DNA of 64,000 nt from Poriferisodalis sp022821985 (GCF_965219595.1 NZ_OZ244781.1:2666001-2730000), one strand, 5' to 3'; positions 33,062 to 42,154 are shown, counted from the stretch's first letter. Notes: generated by a model from the letters alone, not told the origin. Numbers and translations are program-made.

Positions 33062-33713
33062 AGCCGAAGTTCTTCGGCGTGGCGAAGTGGTCGCAGCCGC
33101 GCAGTTCGGTGAACGAAGCGTCCGCCAGGGCGTCGAGCAGCGGGTCGGCAGGGCCGGCGAAATCCTCGGTGCCCAGCACGACGCGCACGGGATGGGTAAT
33201 GCGTGCAAACTCGTCATCTCCGAGCGGCGCGTGCTTGCGGCGCATGAATGCGGCCAGCGCCTGGCCGTCCTGGTCTGGTTCGGCGGCATATCGGGCAAAG
33301 GTCTGGGCGTGCACGTCGTCTGCCTCGGCTTCCCCGGAGACGCCGCGTGCGATGCGCTCGGCCTGCTCGTCGTCGCGTTCGAACAGATTCCGCCCGACGC
33401 CCGAGACCACCAGGCGGCCGAAGCGCTCGGGTGCCATGGCCGCCAGGGCCAGCAGCGTGCGTGATCCCATGGAGAAGCCGACGCCGTCGACGGTCTGCTC
33501 GCCGACTTCGGCTGCCAGCCGCTCGACCAGCTTGGCCTCCATGTCGGCGTAGCCGGCCGGATCATGGTGCTTTTCGGCCGAGCCGTGGCCGGGCAGATCC
33601 CACGCGATGACCTCACGGCCGCCGTCGGACAGCAGATCGATGATGCCGGTCGGCTGCCAGGTGCTCGCTACCGAACCGGTGAAGCCATGAAGCAGGAGCA
33701 CAGGATTCGCCAT
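33024..33713 (-). CDS. Alpha/beta hydrolase
   Basis: The protein of 229 residues is a compact alpha/beta hydrolase with LLLHGFTGSVAS (oxyanion), WDLPGHGSAEKH, nucleophile GFSMGS, the acid in VLGTEDFAGP and His in GCDHFATP, similar to MenH-like or lactonase-like members. ATG 33713 starts the family N-terminus (MANPVLLLHG); the frame open to 33947 overlaps the divergent AtuA-like gene. The substrate is unknown. Confidence 0.85.
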   Translation of the reverse strand: MANPVLLLHGFTGSVASTWQPTGIIDLLSDGGREVIAWDLPGHGSAEKHHDPAGYADMEAKLVERLAAEVGEQTVDGVGFSMGSRTLLALAAMAPERFGRLVVSGVGRNLFERDDEQAERIARGVSGEAEADDVHAQTFARYAAEPDQDGQALAAFMRRKHAPLGDDEFARITHPVRVVLGTEDFAGPADPLLDALADASFTELRGCDHFATPKNFGFIDAVMEHLEVF

Positions 33714-33774
33714 GACCGGAAGTCTCGCAGAGCGGTGACCTACCCTGCATCGGAGCCTCCCGACAGGACGAGCA

Positions 33775-35595
33775 GTGAATATGAACACGACGACCGCACC
33801 GCCCATCCGGATCGCCAACTGCAGCGGCTTCTTCGGAGACCGGCTCTCTGCCGCAAGGGAGATGGTGTCGGGGGGACCGGTCGATGCCCTCACGGGCGAC
33901 TGGCTGGCCGAGCTGACCATGCTGATCCTGTCGCGCATCGCAGCCAAGCGGCCCGGCGCCGGCTACGCCCGCACCTTCGTCACGCAGATGGAGGAGGTCA
34001 TGGGCACCTGCCTGGACCGGGGCATCAAGGTGGTGTCCAACGCCGGCGGTCTCAACCCGTCCGGGTGCGCCGACGCCGTGGCCGATGTGGCGGACCGGCT
34101 GGGGCTGAGCCCGTCGATCGCCTACGTCGACGGTGACGACCTCACCGACCGGCTGGGCGAGCTGATCGCAGCAGGCAACGACTTCGCCCATCTCGACACC
34201 GGCCAGCCCTTGGGCGAGCTGGCCGACCGGATCGTGACGGCCAACGCCTACATCGGCTGCTGGGGGATTGTGGAGGCGCTGAACCAGGGTGCCGACATCG
34301 TCGTCACCGGGCGGGCGACCGATGCGGCCGTGGTGGCCGGCCCCGCTGCGTGGCATCACGGCTGGACCCGTGACGACTGGGATGCGCTTGCCGGCGCCAT
34401 CGTTGCGGGGCATGTGATCGAGTGCGGCGGGCAGGCCACCGGCGGCAACTACAGCTTCTTCACCGAGATCGCCGACATGACCTACCCGGGCTTCCCGTGG
34501 GCGGAGGTGGCAGCCGACGGCTCCAGCGTGATCGGCAAGCACGCCAGCACCGGCGGGGAGGTCTCGGTGGGCACGATCACCTCGCAGCTGCTGTACGAGA
34601 TCCAGAGCGAGCGCTACATGAATCCCGATGTGGTGAGCCGCTTCGACACCATCGAGCTGGAACAGATCGGGCGGGATCGGGTGCGCATCAGCGGGACCCG
34701 GGGTGAGCCGGCGCCGCCCACGCTGAAGGTGGCCATGAACTACCAGGGGGGCTTCCGCAACCAGATCTCCATCGGGCTGACGGGGTTGGACATCGAGGCC
34801 AAGGCGGAGCTCATCGAGCGGCAGTTCTGGCATGCGTGCCCGTACGGTCCTGACGATTACGAGACCGTGGTGCGCAAGTTTTTGCCGACCCACAAGGCCG
34901 ATCCGGGCACCAACGAGGAAGCGGTTGCGGTCTACAAGATCATCGTGAAGGACCCTGACGAGCGCAAGGTGGGGCGGGCGTTCTCGAATGCGGGCACCGA
35001 GATCGGGTTGTGCTCTATTCCCGGGATGTTCGGCACGGGGGGCGGCCCGGGGGCGGGCCAGCCCTTCGGCGTGTACTGGCCGGCGCTGGTGGACGCGTCG
35101 CTGGTGCCGATGCAGGTGGTGGTGGACGGTCGTCGAACGGTGATCGACAGCACGCCGCCCGACACGGGTCCCGATAATCCTCCTGACGGTGCGGCCGCCG
35201 AAGCTTCATCCGACAGGGTTGAGACGGCGCTGGCAGAACGCGTGGAGCCGCCCGGAGGGCCGACGCGGGCGGTGCCGCTCGGCACGCTGTACGGCACCCG
35301 GTCCGGAGACAAGGGGCCGAACGCGAACTTGGGCATCTTTGCCCGCTCGGTTGAGGCCTTCTGGTGGCTGTCGGATTTCTTGACTGTCGAGCGACTTGCC
35401 GATCTGATGCCCGAGGCCGCCGAGCACCGGGTGGATCGATACGACCTGCCGAACATCTGGAGCCTGAACTTCATCTTCCACGGGCTGCTGGAGGAGGGTG
35501 TGGCGGCTTCGACGCGGCAGGATCCTCAGGCCAAGGCGCTAGGGGAGTACCTGCGGGCCAAGATCGTCGACATTCCCGAGGCGTTGTTGCCCTAG
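33775..35595 (+). CDS. Acyclic terpene utilization AtuA family protein (DUF1446)
   Basis: The protein of 606 residues has the large N-terminal AtuA/DUF1446 domain (about 10-465: IRIANCSGFFGDRLSAARE, VSNAGGLNPSGCADAV, GRATDAAVVAGPAAW, ECGGQATGGNYSFF), then a variable Pro-rich linker and the small C-terminal AtuA-like domain (about 498-605, LGTLYGTRSGDKGPNANLG). In Pseudomonas, AtuA belongs to citronellol/geraniol catabolism, but its biochemical step is unsettled, and no other atu genes are next to this one. GTG 33775 and ATG 33781 are both possible. A palindromic repeat follows the stop. Confidence 0.87.
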   Translation: MNMNTTTAPPIRIANCSGFFGDRLSAAREMVSGGPVDALTGDWLAELTMLILSRIAAKRPGAGYARTFVTQMEEVMGTCLDRGIKVVSNAGGLNPSGCADAVADVADRLGLSPSIAYVDGDDLTDRLGELIAAGNDFAHLDTGQPLGELADRIVTANAYIGCWGIVEALNQGADIVVTGRATDAAVVAGPAAWHHGWTRDDWDALAGAIVAGHVIECGGQATGGNYSFFTEIADMTYPGFPWAEVAADGSSVIGKHASTGGEVSVGTITSQLLYEIQSERYMNPDVVSRFDTIELEQIGRDRVRISGTRGEPAPPTLKVAMNYQGGFRNQISIGLTGLDIEAKAELIERQFWHACPYGPDDYETVVRKFLPTHKADPGTNEEAVAVYKIIVKDPDERKVGRAFSNAGTEIGLCSIPGMFGTGGGPGAGQPFGVYWPALVDASLVPMQVVVDGRRTVIDSTPPDTGPDNPPDGAAAEASSDRVETALAERVEPPGGPTRAVPLGTLYGTRSGDKGPNANLGIFARSVEAFWWLSDFLTVERLADLMPEAAEHRVDRYDLPNIWSLNFIFHGLLEEGVAASTRQDPQAKALGEYLRAKIVDIPEALLP

Positions 35596-35624
35596 CTGGT
35601 GCTCCCAGCCGGGTGTCGCCCGCT

Positions 35625-35700
35625 GCGGAGGCCGCAGGATCCTCTGCTCCCGCGATCCAGCTGGTCGCAACGTCGCAGAGTTTCCTGCCGCCTCCTCCGC
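35625..35700. repeat. Palindromic REP-like element, family 2, copy 1
   Basis: Outer arms GCGGAGGCCGCAGGA and TCCTGCCGCCTCCTCCGC pair with few gaps. Inside them CTCTGC pairs with GCAGAG, and the centre GCGATCCAGCTGGTCGC is itself nearly self-complementary. It lies between two convergent genes (AtuA-like and DNA glycosylase), where it could end both transcripts. A closely similar copy is at 57783-57861. Confidence 0.75.
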
Positions 35701-35720
35701 TATCGCGTCTGTTCGTTTTG

Positions 35721-36662
35721 CTAGCGGTGCTGCAGGTCCTGTAATGGCATGCGGGGGCCGTGGCGTGGGGGTGGGCCGGCTGATTTGGCCAGTGCCTGCA
35801 CGCGGGCTCGCTGGCCTTGGTAGGGCTCGAGAAGTTCGAGCATGCGGTCGTCGTCGCCGCGTCGTTCGCCGGCTAGGTGCCAGGTGACGTAGCTGGGGAT
35901 CTGGTAGTCGCCGACGATCACCGAGTCGGGATCGCCGTGGCAGAGCAGCACCACGATCGACGCGGTCCATGGGCCGATTCCTTTGATGCTCTGCAGGCGC
36001 TCGCGAGCCTGCTGCGGCGGGCACTGGGCCAACCGCTCCAGCCTTTCGGCGCGACGGGCGAAGGCGATGATCGCCTCGGCACGACGGCGTTCGATGTCGA
36101 ATCGGTGGAACTCGTGGTAGGCGAGCGAGGCCATCAGCTCCGCCGTCGGCGGCAGCCGCAGCGCGCTCGGGACGGGGCCGGGCGGTTGCCTGCCCCAGCG
36201 CCGCAGGATCCCCTGCCACGAGTTCTTGGCATTCAGCCCCGGCACCTTCTGGCCGCACACGGTGGGCACTACGTGCTCCCAGATCGTGCCCGTGGCCGTC
36301 AGCCGGCGTGCAGGCCAGCGGCGCACCCAGCCGGCCACGACGGCATCGTGGGGCACGAGCGCAGTGGGATCGTCATGGGCGCCGAGCAGCGCCGGCACAC
36401 CCGCCGCGGCGATCTCGGCGCCTGGTCCCCACCCAGCCACATCTGCCATGTGCCCCGAGCGCGTGATGCGCAGCGTGGCTTCGCCGGCAGGTGTGTCCCG
36501 GGTGCGCCAGATGTCGGGACCGTCGTAGAGCACGGGGCCCACGGCGCCTTTGCCGCCGACGCGCCCGAGCGACCGGCCGGGGTCCAGCGAGTAGTCGAAT
36601 TCGAACTGCTGCCTGATGTCGGGCGTTCCCGACAGCACCGCCGCTGCTGTCGTAGGCCGCAT
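35721..36662 (-). CDS. DNA-3-methyladenine glycosylase-like protein (HhH-GPD superfamily)
   Basis: The protein of 313 residues carries an AlkA-type C-terminal HhH-GPD domain: helix-hairpin-helix LQSIKGIGPWTASIV followed by the catalytic Asp in VGDYQIP. The N-terminal half (about 1-130) corresponds to the lyase-like domain of AlkA with weak motifs. It would remove alkylated bases in base excision repair. No 4Fe-4S Cys cluster is seen, so it is not of the Nth/MutY kind. ATG 36662 (or GTG 36665) lies 24 bp after the FAH-family gene on the same strand, so it may share that transcript. Confidence 0.85.
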   Translation of the reverse strand: MRPTTAAAVLSGTPDIRQQFEFDYSLDPGRSLGRVGGKGAVGPVLYDGPDIWRTRDTPAGEATLRITRSGHMADVAGWGPGAEIAAAGVPALLGAHDDPTALVPHDAVVAGWVRRWPARRLTATGTIWEHVVPTVCGQKVPGLNAKNSWQGILRRWGRQPPGPVPSALRLPPTAELMASLAYHEFHRFDIERRRAEAIIAFARRAERLERLAQCPPQQARERLQSIKGIGPWTASIVVLLCHGDPDSVIVGDYQIPSYVTWHLAGERRGDDDRMLELLEPYQGQRARVQALAKSAGPPPRHGPRMPLQDLQHR

Positions 36663-36686
36663 CACGACTGCCCCAGGCCAGCAGCC

Positions 36687-37532
36687 CTAGACGGGCTCGG
36701 CAATCACCGGGTTGGTGAGCGTCCCGATGCCCTCGATGGTGATCGACACGTCGTCGCCGGCGCTCAAGAACGCGGGTGGCTTCCAGAACGCTCCGACTCC
36801 TTCGGGAGTGCCTGTGGCGATGACCGTCCCCGGCTCCAGCGTGAACGCGGTCGACAGATGCTCGACGATCTCGTAGCAGTCGAAGATGAGATCGTCGGTC
36901 TTGGCGTCTTGGCGGACTTCGCCGCTCACTTCCGTGACCAGGCGGCAGTTGTGCGGGTCGATGGAGTCGCCGGTGACCATCCACGGTCCGCACGGGCCAT
37001 GGGTGTCCCACGACTTGCCCATCATCATCGTCGGGCTTGCGCGCTGCCAATCGCGCACGCTGACGTCGTTCATGATCGTGTAGCCGGCGATGTAGTCGGC
37101 GGCGTCAGCGGCAGACACTGCTCGTGCAGCCCGCCCGATCACGATGGCCAGCTCGCCTTCGTAGTCGACCATGTCGGGCGCGGCCGCCGGAAGGTGAATG
37201 GGCTCGCTCGGTCCGATGATGCAGTGGTGGTGCTTGTTGAAGATGATCGGCACCTTCGGGGGCTCACGGCCGCCCTCGGCTGCGTGTGCCCGGTAGTTGA
37301 GCCCCACGGCGAGGATGGTCGGCGGGCGGCCCACCGGCGACAGCAGGCTTGCTTCGTCGAGCGGCGTGGTGGGGCCCGTCGGCATGGCTTCGACTGCGGC
37401 CCTCAGGTCGCCGTCGCACGCTTCGAGCAGCGACGGCAGGTCTGTGTGGTCGCTCTCCAGCGTTGCTATTTCCTGGTCTGTCACCACGGCCAGAGCGGGT
37501 TGACCGTCCACAAGATGTCGTGCAATGCGCAT
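36687..37532 (-). CDS. Fumarylacetoacetate hydrolase family protein
   Basis: The protein of 281 residues has the FAH fold with ILAVGLNYRAHA, KHHHCIIGPSEPI and the metal-site DYEGELAIVIGR, plus the C-terminal TGTPEGVGAFWKPP. Members cleave C-C bonds of 1,3-diketone acids, decarboxylate oxaloacetate, or hydrate or isomerise dienoates, and the family is too mixed for an exact call. ATG 37532 lies 6 nt after TAGCGT, so the message is probably leaderless. Confidence 0.88.
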   Translation of the reverse strand: MRIARHLVDGQPALAVVTDQEIATLESDHTDLPSLLEACDGDLRAAVEAMPTGPTTPLDEASLLSPVGRPPTILAVGLNYRAHAAEGGREPPKVPIIFNKHHHCIIGPSEPIHLPAAAPDMVDYEGELAIVIGRAARAVSAADAADYIAGYTIMNDVSVRDWQRASPTMMMGKSWDTHGPCGPWMVTGDSIDPHNCRLVTEVSGEVRQDAKTDDLIFDCYEIVEHLSTAFTLEPGTVIATGTPEGVGAFWKPPAFLSAGDDVSITIEGIGTLTNPVIAEPV

Positions 37533-37538
37533 GCGCCG

Positions 37539-37544
37539 ACGCTA
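37539..37544 (-). promoter_or_regulatory. -10-like hexamer before FAH-family gene
   Basis: TAGCGT on the minus strand ends 6 nt before ATG 37532. Confidence 0.5.
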
Positions 37545-37603
37545 GTGCGGAGCTGCACATTGGACGTGGTGGCGACGCTGGCCCCGTGCGGATGCGAGGG
37601 GCG

Positions 37604-38200
37604 GTGAGCTCCGTGGGCAATCGCCGTCTGGCGGTTCGGCATTGTGCGAATCGCTCGACAGTGGCACTCTGGCGCTCCATGGCTCGCCATGGCGCCGGGG
37701 GCTCGACCCCCGGCGTATTCGACTCTGTGCTGGATCCCGTCACGGGACTTCCCGATGTGCGCGTCTTCGCGGTCCTGCTCGACCGGAAGCTGGCATTGGC
37801 CCGGCGGGCGCTCCAACCGCTGTCGGTGGTGTTCTTCGAGGTGGACGGCTTCGAGGGGCTGAGCAGTACGCAGGCCCGGGTAGCTCAGCGGCTTGCGGCG
37901 CGCCTGGTGCGCGGCACGCTGCGCGAGTCAGACACCGTCTGCCATTGCACCGACGGGATCCTGGCCGCTGTACTCGACGACACACCTCATGGGGGGGCGG
38001 TGTGGGCCGCTGATCGGGTGCGCCGAGAGGTGGCCGCCCGCTCGTATCACACCGGCGTCACGCTCTCGATGGGGGTGGCCAGCTATCCCACTCACGCCTT
38101 GGAAGCGGCCGACCTGCGCGACCGTGCGTACGCGGCCCTCTTCGTCGCCCGGTCGCTCGGCCCCTCCCGGCTGGAGGTGGCCGAACCGCTGCCGCACTGA
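37604..38200 (+). CDS. Degenerate GGDEF-domain protein
   Basis: The protein of up to 198 residues aligns with a diguanylate cyclase domain: DPVTGLPDVRVF (residues 44-55), LSVVFFEVDGFEGL with the first metal Asp, LRESDTV, and SMGVASYPTHALEAADL. Where the catalytic GGDEF loop belongs it reads CTDGI (about 115-119), so cyclase activity is not expected; it may bind a nucleotide or act as a scaffold. No EAL, PAS or membrane segment is attached. The start is uncertain: GTG 37604, or ATG 37679 which gives 173 residues with little before the domain. Confidence 0.75.
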   Translation: MSSVGNRRLAVRHCANRSTVALWRSMARHGAGGSTPGVFDSVLDPVTGLPDVRVFAVLLDRKLALARRALQPLSVVFFEVDGFEGLSSTQARVAQRLAARLVRGTLRESDTVCHCTDGILAAVLDDTPHGGAVWAADRVRREVAARSYHTGVTLSMGVASYPTHALEAADLRDRAYAALFVARSLGPSRLEVAEPLPH

Positions 38201-38216
38201 GGATGAGCTGTACCTC

Positions 38217-39815
38217 TCAGTAGCCGGCAACGCCGCCGGTGAGCGCCCGGGGGTCCGAAGCGCCCGCAAGCACGCTGTCGTGCACCTCGATGAGATGGGC
38301 ATGCCCGTACGAGTTGTCATGCGGGCCGTCGGTGCCGACCCGGTGGCCCCGCCCGGCGAGATCGGCGACGCCCTCGGGACCTGCCCACGCCGAATGACCC
38401 TCGACGTACAGCTGCAGATTGTCGGGATCGGCCCAGGTATCGAAGCCGGTTCCCTCCGCAGCGCCCCAGCGCCAGCGACCCGATCCGATGGCCGTCGCCG
38501 GTTCCTCGCCCGCGCACAGCGATCTGGCCAGCACCTGCAGCAGCACTTGAGGCTGGGCGTCGCCGCCCATCGTGCCCACCACTGAGCGCAGCGACCCGTC
38601 AGCGCGCTGGACGATGGCGGGGGCAAGCGTGTGAGGGGGGCGCCGCCCGGGGCCGTATTCCGCAGCATGGCCATCGACGAGGTTGAAGCCGATGCCGCGG
38701 TTGTGCAGGCTGATCCGGTGCGTCGGGGTCCACAGCCCGATGCCCCAGCCTCCCGCATTGGACTGGATCAGCGACACGCCCATGCGGTCGGCATCCACCG
38801 CTGCGAGGTACATGGTGTCGCCGGTCCCAGTTCCGGCGCCGAGCCGCGCCGCTGCATCGGGCGAGATGTCGGCGCGGCGGGGTGCGAGCCGTTTGGGCGC
38901 GATCAGCGCCGCACCGTCAGCGTCTTCCGACAGCACTGCGGGTCGATCCCATCCCGCCTGCTTGGCCGCCTCGGCCAAGAGGTGAGCGAACAGCGGATCG
39001 TCGGGGTCTGCGGGCAGGTCCAACCCCGCGGCGATCCAAGCGCCGGCGAGCGTGAGGTAACCCTGCGAGTTGGGCGGCACGGTCCACAGGCGGTGCCCCC
39101 AAGCGCCGGTCTGCAGCGGCGTCACCCAGTCGGCCTGGGAACGAGCCAGGTCCGCCGGGGCGTACTCGCCGCCGCCCAGCTCGATGAGGTCTCGGCCGAA
39201 ATCGCCTTCGTAGTAGGCCTCCCGGCCGCCGTCGACGATCTCGTGCAGGGCCGTTGAGATGCCGGGTCGGGTGATGAGATCGCCCGGCCGGTTCTGGGGC
39301 GAGTAGTCGCCGGTGTTGGCGACGCCGTCGAGCAGTGCCGCAGCCACTGCGCCGTGGGGCGAGAGCGGAAAGCCGTGGCTTGCGAGGTCGATCGCTGAGG
39401 CGAACACCTCCGCCAGCGGGGCGCGCCCGTACTGTTCGTGCAGGCTCAGCCATCCGTCGACACATCCCGGCACTGGCACGCTGCGGATGTCGTTGCGGAA
39501 GCGCATCCGTGTGCGGCCCTCGGCGCGCAGCGTGTCGGGGTCGGCGCCGCTGCCGGCCCGGCCGCTCGCATTGAGCGCTGCGGGGGCCGTACCGTCGGCG
39601 TGGTGCACCAGCGCCCACAGGTCGCCGCCCATGCCGCACATGTGCTGGGTGGTCACGGCGAGCACCGCGGAAGCCGCCACCGCTGCATCTGCTGCCGAGC
39701 CGCCGGCACGCAGCAGCGACACGCCGGCCTCGCTCGCGAGATGGTCGACGCTGCAGACCATGCCGTTGCGGGCATAGCGGGTGGCGAACGGGACCTGCGG
39801 TCGGGATCGGCTCAC
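38217..39815 (-). CDS. Gamma-glutamyltransferase family protein
   Basis: The protein of 532 residues is an Ntn hydrolase: ATRYARNGMVCSVDHLAS and AADAAVAASAVLAVTTQHMCG start the large chain; the self-cleavage nucleophile Thr lies in GTGDTMYLAAVDADRMG; later QSNAGGWGIG and GTMGGDAQPQVLLQV close the active site. It lacks a clear signal peptide, so it may be a cytoplasmic member with a non-glutathione substrate, as in many actinobacteria. GTG 39815 follows TAGCGT by 7 nt. A copy of the dispersed repeat lies directly upstream. Confidence 0.88.
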   Translation of the reverse strand: MSRSRPQVPFATRYARNGMVCSVDHLASEAGVSLLRAGGSAADAAVAASAVLAVTTQHMCGMGGDLWALVHHADGTAPAALNASGRAGSGADPDTLRAEGRTRMRFRNDIRSVPVPGCVDGWLSLHEQYGRAPLAEVFASAIDLASHGFPLSPHGAVAAALLDGVANTGDYSPQNRPGDLITRPGISTALHEIVDGGREAYYEGDFGRDLIELGGGEYAPADLARSQADWVTPLQTGAWGHRLWTVPPNSQGYLTLAGAWIAAGLDLPADPDDPLFAHLLAEAAKQAGWDRPAVLSEDADGAALIAPKRLAPRRADISPDAAARLGAGTGTGDTMYLAAVDADRMGVSLIQSNAGGWGIGLWTPTHRISLHNRGIGFNLVDGHAAEYGPGRRPPHTLAPAIVQRADGSLRSVVGTMGGDAQPQVLLQVLARSLCAGEEPATAIGSGRWRWGAAEGTGFDTWADPDNLQLYVEGHSAWAGPEGVADLAGRGHRVGTDGPHDNSYGHAHLIEVHDSVLAGASDPRALTGGVAGY

Positions 39816-39822
39816 CCCTCGA

Positions 39823-39828
39823 ACGCTA
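39823..39828 (-). promoter_or_regulatory. -10-like hexamer before gamma-glutamyltransferase gene
   Basis: TAGCGT on the minus strand ends 7 nt before GTG 39815. It abuts dispersed repeat copy C. Confidence 0.5.
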
Positions 39829-39863
39829 GAGGCTGAGCCCCGAGGCCCGAGCGGCCCGTGAGC
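39829..39863 (+). repeat. Dispersed hairpin repeat, family 1, copy C (shortened)
   Basis: GAGGCTGAGCCCC and GGCCCGAGCGGCCCGTGAGC are present, then the sequence diverges, so the right half is missing. It lies between the FAD oxidase 3' end and the gamma-glutamyltransferase promoter. Confidence 0.7.
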
Positions 39864-39905
39864 CCAATCACATCAGCATGGGAACACCAGCGGAAAGGGC
39901 GGCTC

Positions 39906-41327
39906 TCAGGGCAGCAGGACGTTCGGGTTGAGCAGGCCGACCGGGTCGAGCGCCCGCTTGATGGCGCTGAAGGCAGCCAATTCGGCCTCGCTGCGGTTGA
40001 GATGCAGCTGGGAGAGCTTGGCGGTGCCGATGCCGTGCTCAGCCGAGATGCTGCCGCCGAGCTCGGCGACGTAGCGCAGCACAGCGTCATCCACCTCGTC
40101 GGCCGGTTCGGCGCCGCCGGGACCCAGCACGTTGACGTGCACGTTGCCGTCGCCGAGGTGGCCAAACAGCAGCGGCTGGGCGTCGGGGTCGGTCGCTCGG
40201 ACCACATCGGGCACGCCGTCGACGAACTCGGCGAGGCGGGCCGCCGGCAAGGTCACGTCCAGCTTGTGGGGGATGCCGGCTGCTGAGATCGCCTCGGTGA
40301 CGTTCTCGCGGAACGCCCACAGCCGCTGGCGGGCTGCGGGATCGAGCGCTACCGCTGCATCGACGACGAGATCCGCCAGTTCTTCGACTGCAGCACCGAG
40401 CTCATCGCTGGGATCGGTGCGTGCCGCGGCTTCGGCGATCAGCCACGCTCCGCCGCCGTCTTCGATGGGCGGGCTGCGATGCGAAACGCCGCCGAGGCGG
40501 CCGACTGGTGGGGCGACGCCAAGGTGGCGCGACACGAGCGCCATGGCCCCCTCGAAGACAGCTTCCAGCGCGTGCAGTGAGGCGACACCGCGGCGCAGCG
40601 CCGCGGCTGCGCTGACGGCATCGGCTGCCGTCTCGAATGCCAGCAGCGCGGTGGCGCGCTCGGGCTGGGTGGGGTGCAGTCGCAGCCGCACCCGCGTGAT
40701 GATGCCGAGCGTGCCCTCGCTGCCCGCCAGCAGGCTCCCGAGGTCGTAGCCGGTGTTGTCCTTCTCAAGGCCTGCCAGGTGGCTCACCACCGTTCCGTCG
40801 GCCAGCACCGCCTCGATGCCGACGACCTGGGCTCGCATGGCGCCGTAGCGGAGCACGTTGATGCCGCCCGCATTGGTGGCGACCATGCCGCCGATCGTGG
40901 CCGAGTCGCGAGCCGCAAGGTCGACACCGACGCTGAGTCCCGACGCGGCCGCGTGTGCTTGGGCATCGGCCAGTGTCACGCCTGCACCCAGCGTCACCTG
41001 TGATGCGAGCTCATCCACCGGTTCGCAGATGTTCAACCGCCGCATCGACAGCACCGCTTCGCCGGCGAGAGGCACGCTGCCGCCGACGAGGCCGGTGTTG
41101 CCGCCCTGGGGCACCACCGGCACCCGAGCAGCCGCCAGTGCACTCATGACGGCAGCGGTCTCTGCGGTGTCGCCGGGTCGGATCACCAGCGGCGTCGCGC
41201 CGGCGAAACGACGTGTCCAGTCCATGCTGTAGCCGGCGGTCATCTCTGGGTCGCGCAGTACGTGTACTGCCCCGACGATTCCCGTCAGCTCGTCGATCAG
41301 CCCGGCATCGATGACGCCGGTACTCAT
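39906..41327 (-). CDS. FAD-binding oxidoreductase (GlcD/D-2-hydroxyacid dehydrogenase type)
   Basis: The protein of 473 residues has the VAO/PCMH FAD domain (VVPQGGNTGLVGGSVPL, TIGGMVATNAGGINVLRYG, GSEGTLGIITRVRL) and the C-terminal FAD-oxidase domain with LFGHLGDGNVHVNV and EHGIGTAKLSQL. This layout is shared by D-lactate, D-2-hydroxyglutarate and glycolate dehydrogenases; the acid cannot be named. Unlike the glcDEF genes at 49.3 kb, no iron-sulfur subunit is next to it. Its ATG overlaps the stop of the GDPD gene (ATGA), so the two are translationally coupled. Confidence 0.88.
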   Translation of the reverse strand: MSTGVIDAGLIDELTGIVGAVHVLRDPEMTAGYSMDWTRRFAGATPLVIRPGDTAETAAVMSALAAARVPVVPQGGNTGLVGGSVPLAGEAVLSMRRLNICEPVDELASQVTLGAGVTLADAQAHAAASGLSVGVDLAARDSATIGGMVATNAGGINVLRYGAMRAQVVGIEAVLADGTVVSHLAGLEKDNTGYDLGSLLAGSEGTLGIITRVRLRLHPTQPERATALLAFETAADAVSAAAALRRGVASLHALEAVFEGAMALVSRHLGVAPPVGRLGGVSHRSPPIEDGGGAWLIAEAAARTDPSDELGAAVEELADLVVDAAVALDPAARQRLWAFRENVTEAISAAGIPHKLDVTLPAARLAEFVDGVPDVVRATDPDAQPLLFGHLGDGNVHVNVLGPGGAEPADEVDDAVLRYVAELGGSISAEHGIGTAKLSQLHLNRSEAELAAFSAIKRALDPVGLLNPNVLLP

Positions 41328-42154
41328 GTGCCGGCCTCGTCGCCTGCGGGCCAGGCGCCCCGCTTCGCCATGACGTCAAGCAGGACCGTGGGCTCGTCGG
41401 TCATGATGCCGTCGACGTCGATGTCGAGCAGGCGGTCCATCTCGGCCGGGTCGTCGATGGTCCACACGTGCACAGCCACTCCGTTCCGGTGCGCATAGTC
41501 GACCAGCCGGCGGGTTGCGAGCGGGACCGGTCCCTGACGTAGCGGGATGGACGCGATCCGCCCTCGAAAAGGTCGCTCGCGCCGCGTGCGGCCTGGCGGG
41601 TCCGATCGGGCCGAGCGACGGGGCCGCGCAAGCAGTCCCGTGAGACTCAGCATCCGCAGGCGAGCGATTTCTTGGGGACTGAAGCTGAGGCACACAGCGT
41701 CGCCGTGCGCTTCGTCGACGCGTTCGAGACGTTCGTCGGAGAACGAGCCGATGCACACACGTTCCAGCACGCCGGGCCGCCGCAGTGCCTCGATGAGCGG
41801 CTCGACGGCGGCATCGGTCTTGGGATCGATGCTGATGCGCACGTCGTCGAAGGCGTCGAGCAGTTCCTCGAGCCGGGGAATCGGCTCGCCGCCGACACGT
41901 GCCCCCGACACCTCGCTCCAGGTCATCTCCGAGATGCGCCCGTCGAGGTCCGAGGTGGGGGAGAGCATGTCGTCGTGGAACACGGCCAGCACCCCGTCGG
42001 AGGTTGCCTGCACGTCGGTCTCGAGGTGGCGGTAGCCCAGGCCGACGGCGCCTTCGAAGGCCGCCATGGTGTTCTGCGGCCAGACCGCGCTGCCGCCGCG
42101 GTGGGCTATCGGCACCGGACCCGGCTCATCCAGGTACGGATGCTGCGACGTCAC
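41324..42154 (-). CDS. Glycerophosphodiester phosphodiesterase
   Basis: The protein of 276 residues is a GDPD TIM barrel: PIAHRGGSAVWPQNTMAAFE (active-site HR and metal Glu), LETDVQATSDGVLAVFHDD (catalytic Asp/His) and a C-terminal VHVWTIDDPAEMDRLLDIDVDG. It releases glycerol-3-phosphate from deacylated phospholipids. No signal peptide is visible, so it should be cytoplasmic. GTG 42154 is chosen from the family N-terminus; the frame is open to 42256. It is coupled to the FAD oxidase downstream and divergent from SirB1. Confidence 0.88.
   Translation of the reverse strand: MTSQHPYLDEPGPVPIAHRGGSAVWPQNTMAAFEGAVGLGYRHLETDVQATSDGVLAVFHDDMLSPTSDLDGRISEMTWSEVSGARVGGEPIPRLEELLDAFDDVRISIDPKTDAAVEPLIEALRRPGVLERVCIGSFSDERLERVDEAHGDAVCLSFSPQEIARLRMLSLTGLLARPRRSARSDPPGRTRRERPFRGRIASIPLRQGPVPLATRRLVDYAHRNGVAVHVWTIDDPAEMDRLLDIDVDGIMTDEPTVLLDVMAKRGAWPAGDEAGT

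Noticed and set aside
37879..37905. tRNA-like GGTAGCTCAGCGG string
   Set aside because: It lies inside the GGDEF-like coding sequence and no acceptor stem or anticodon arm can be paired around it.
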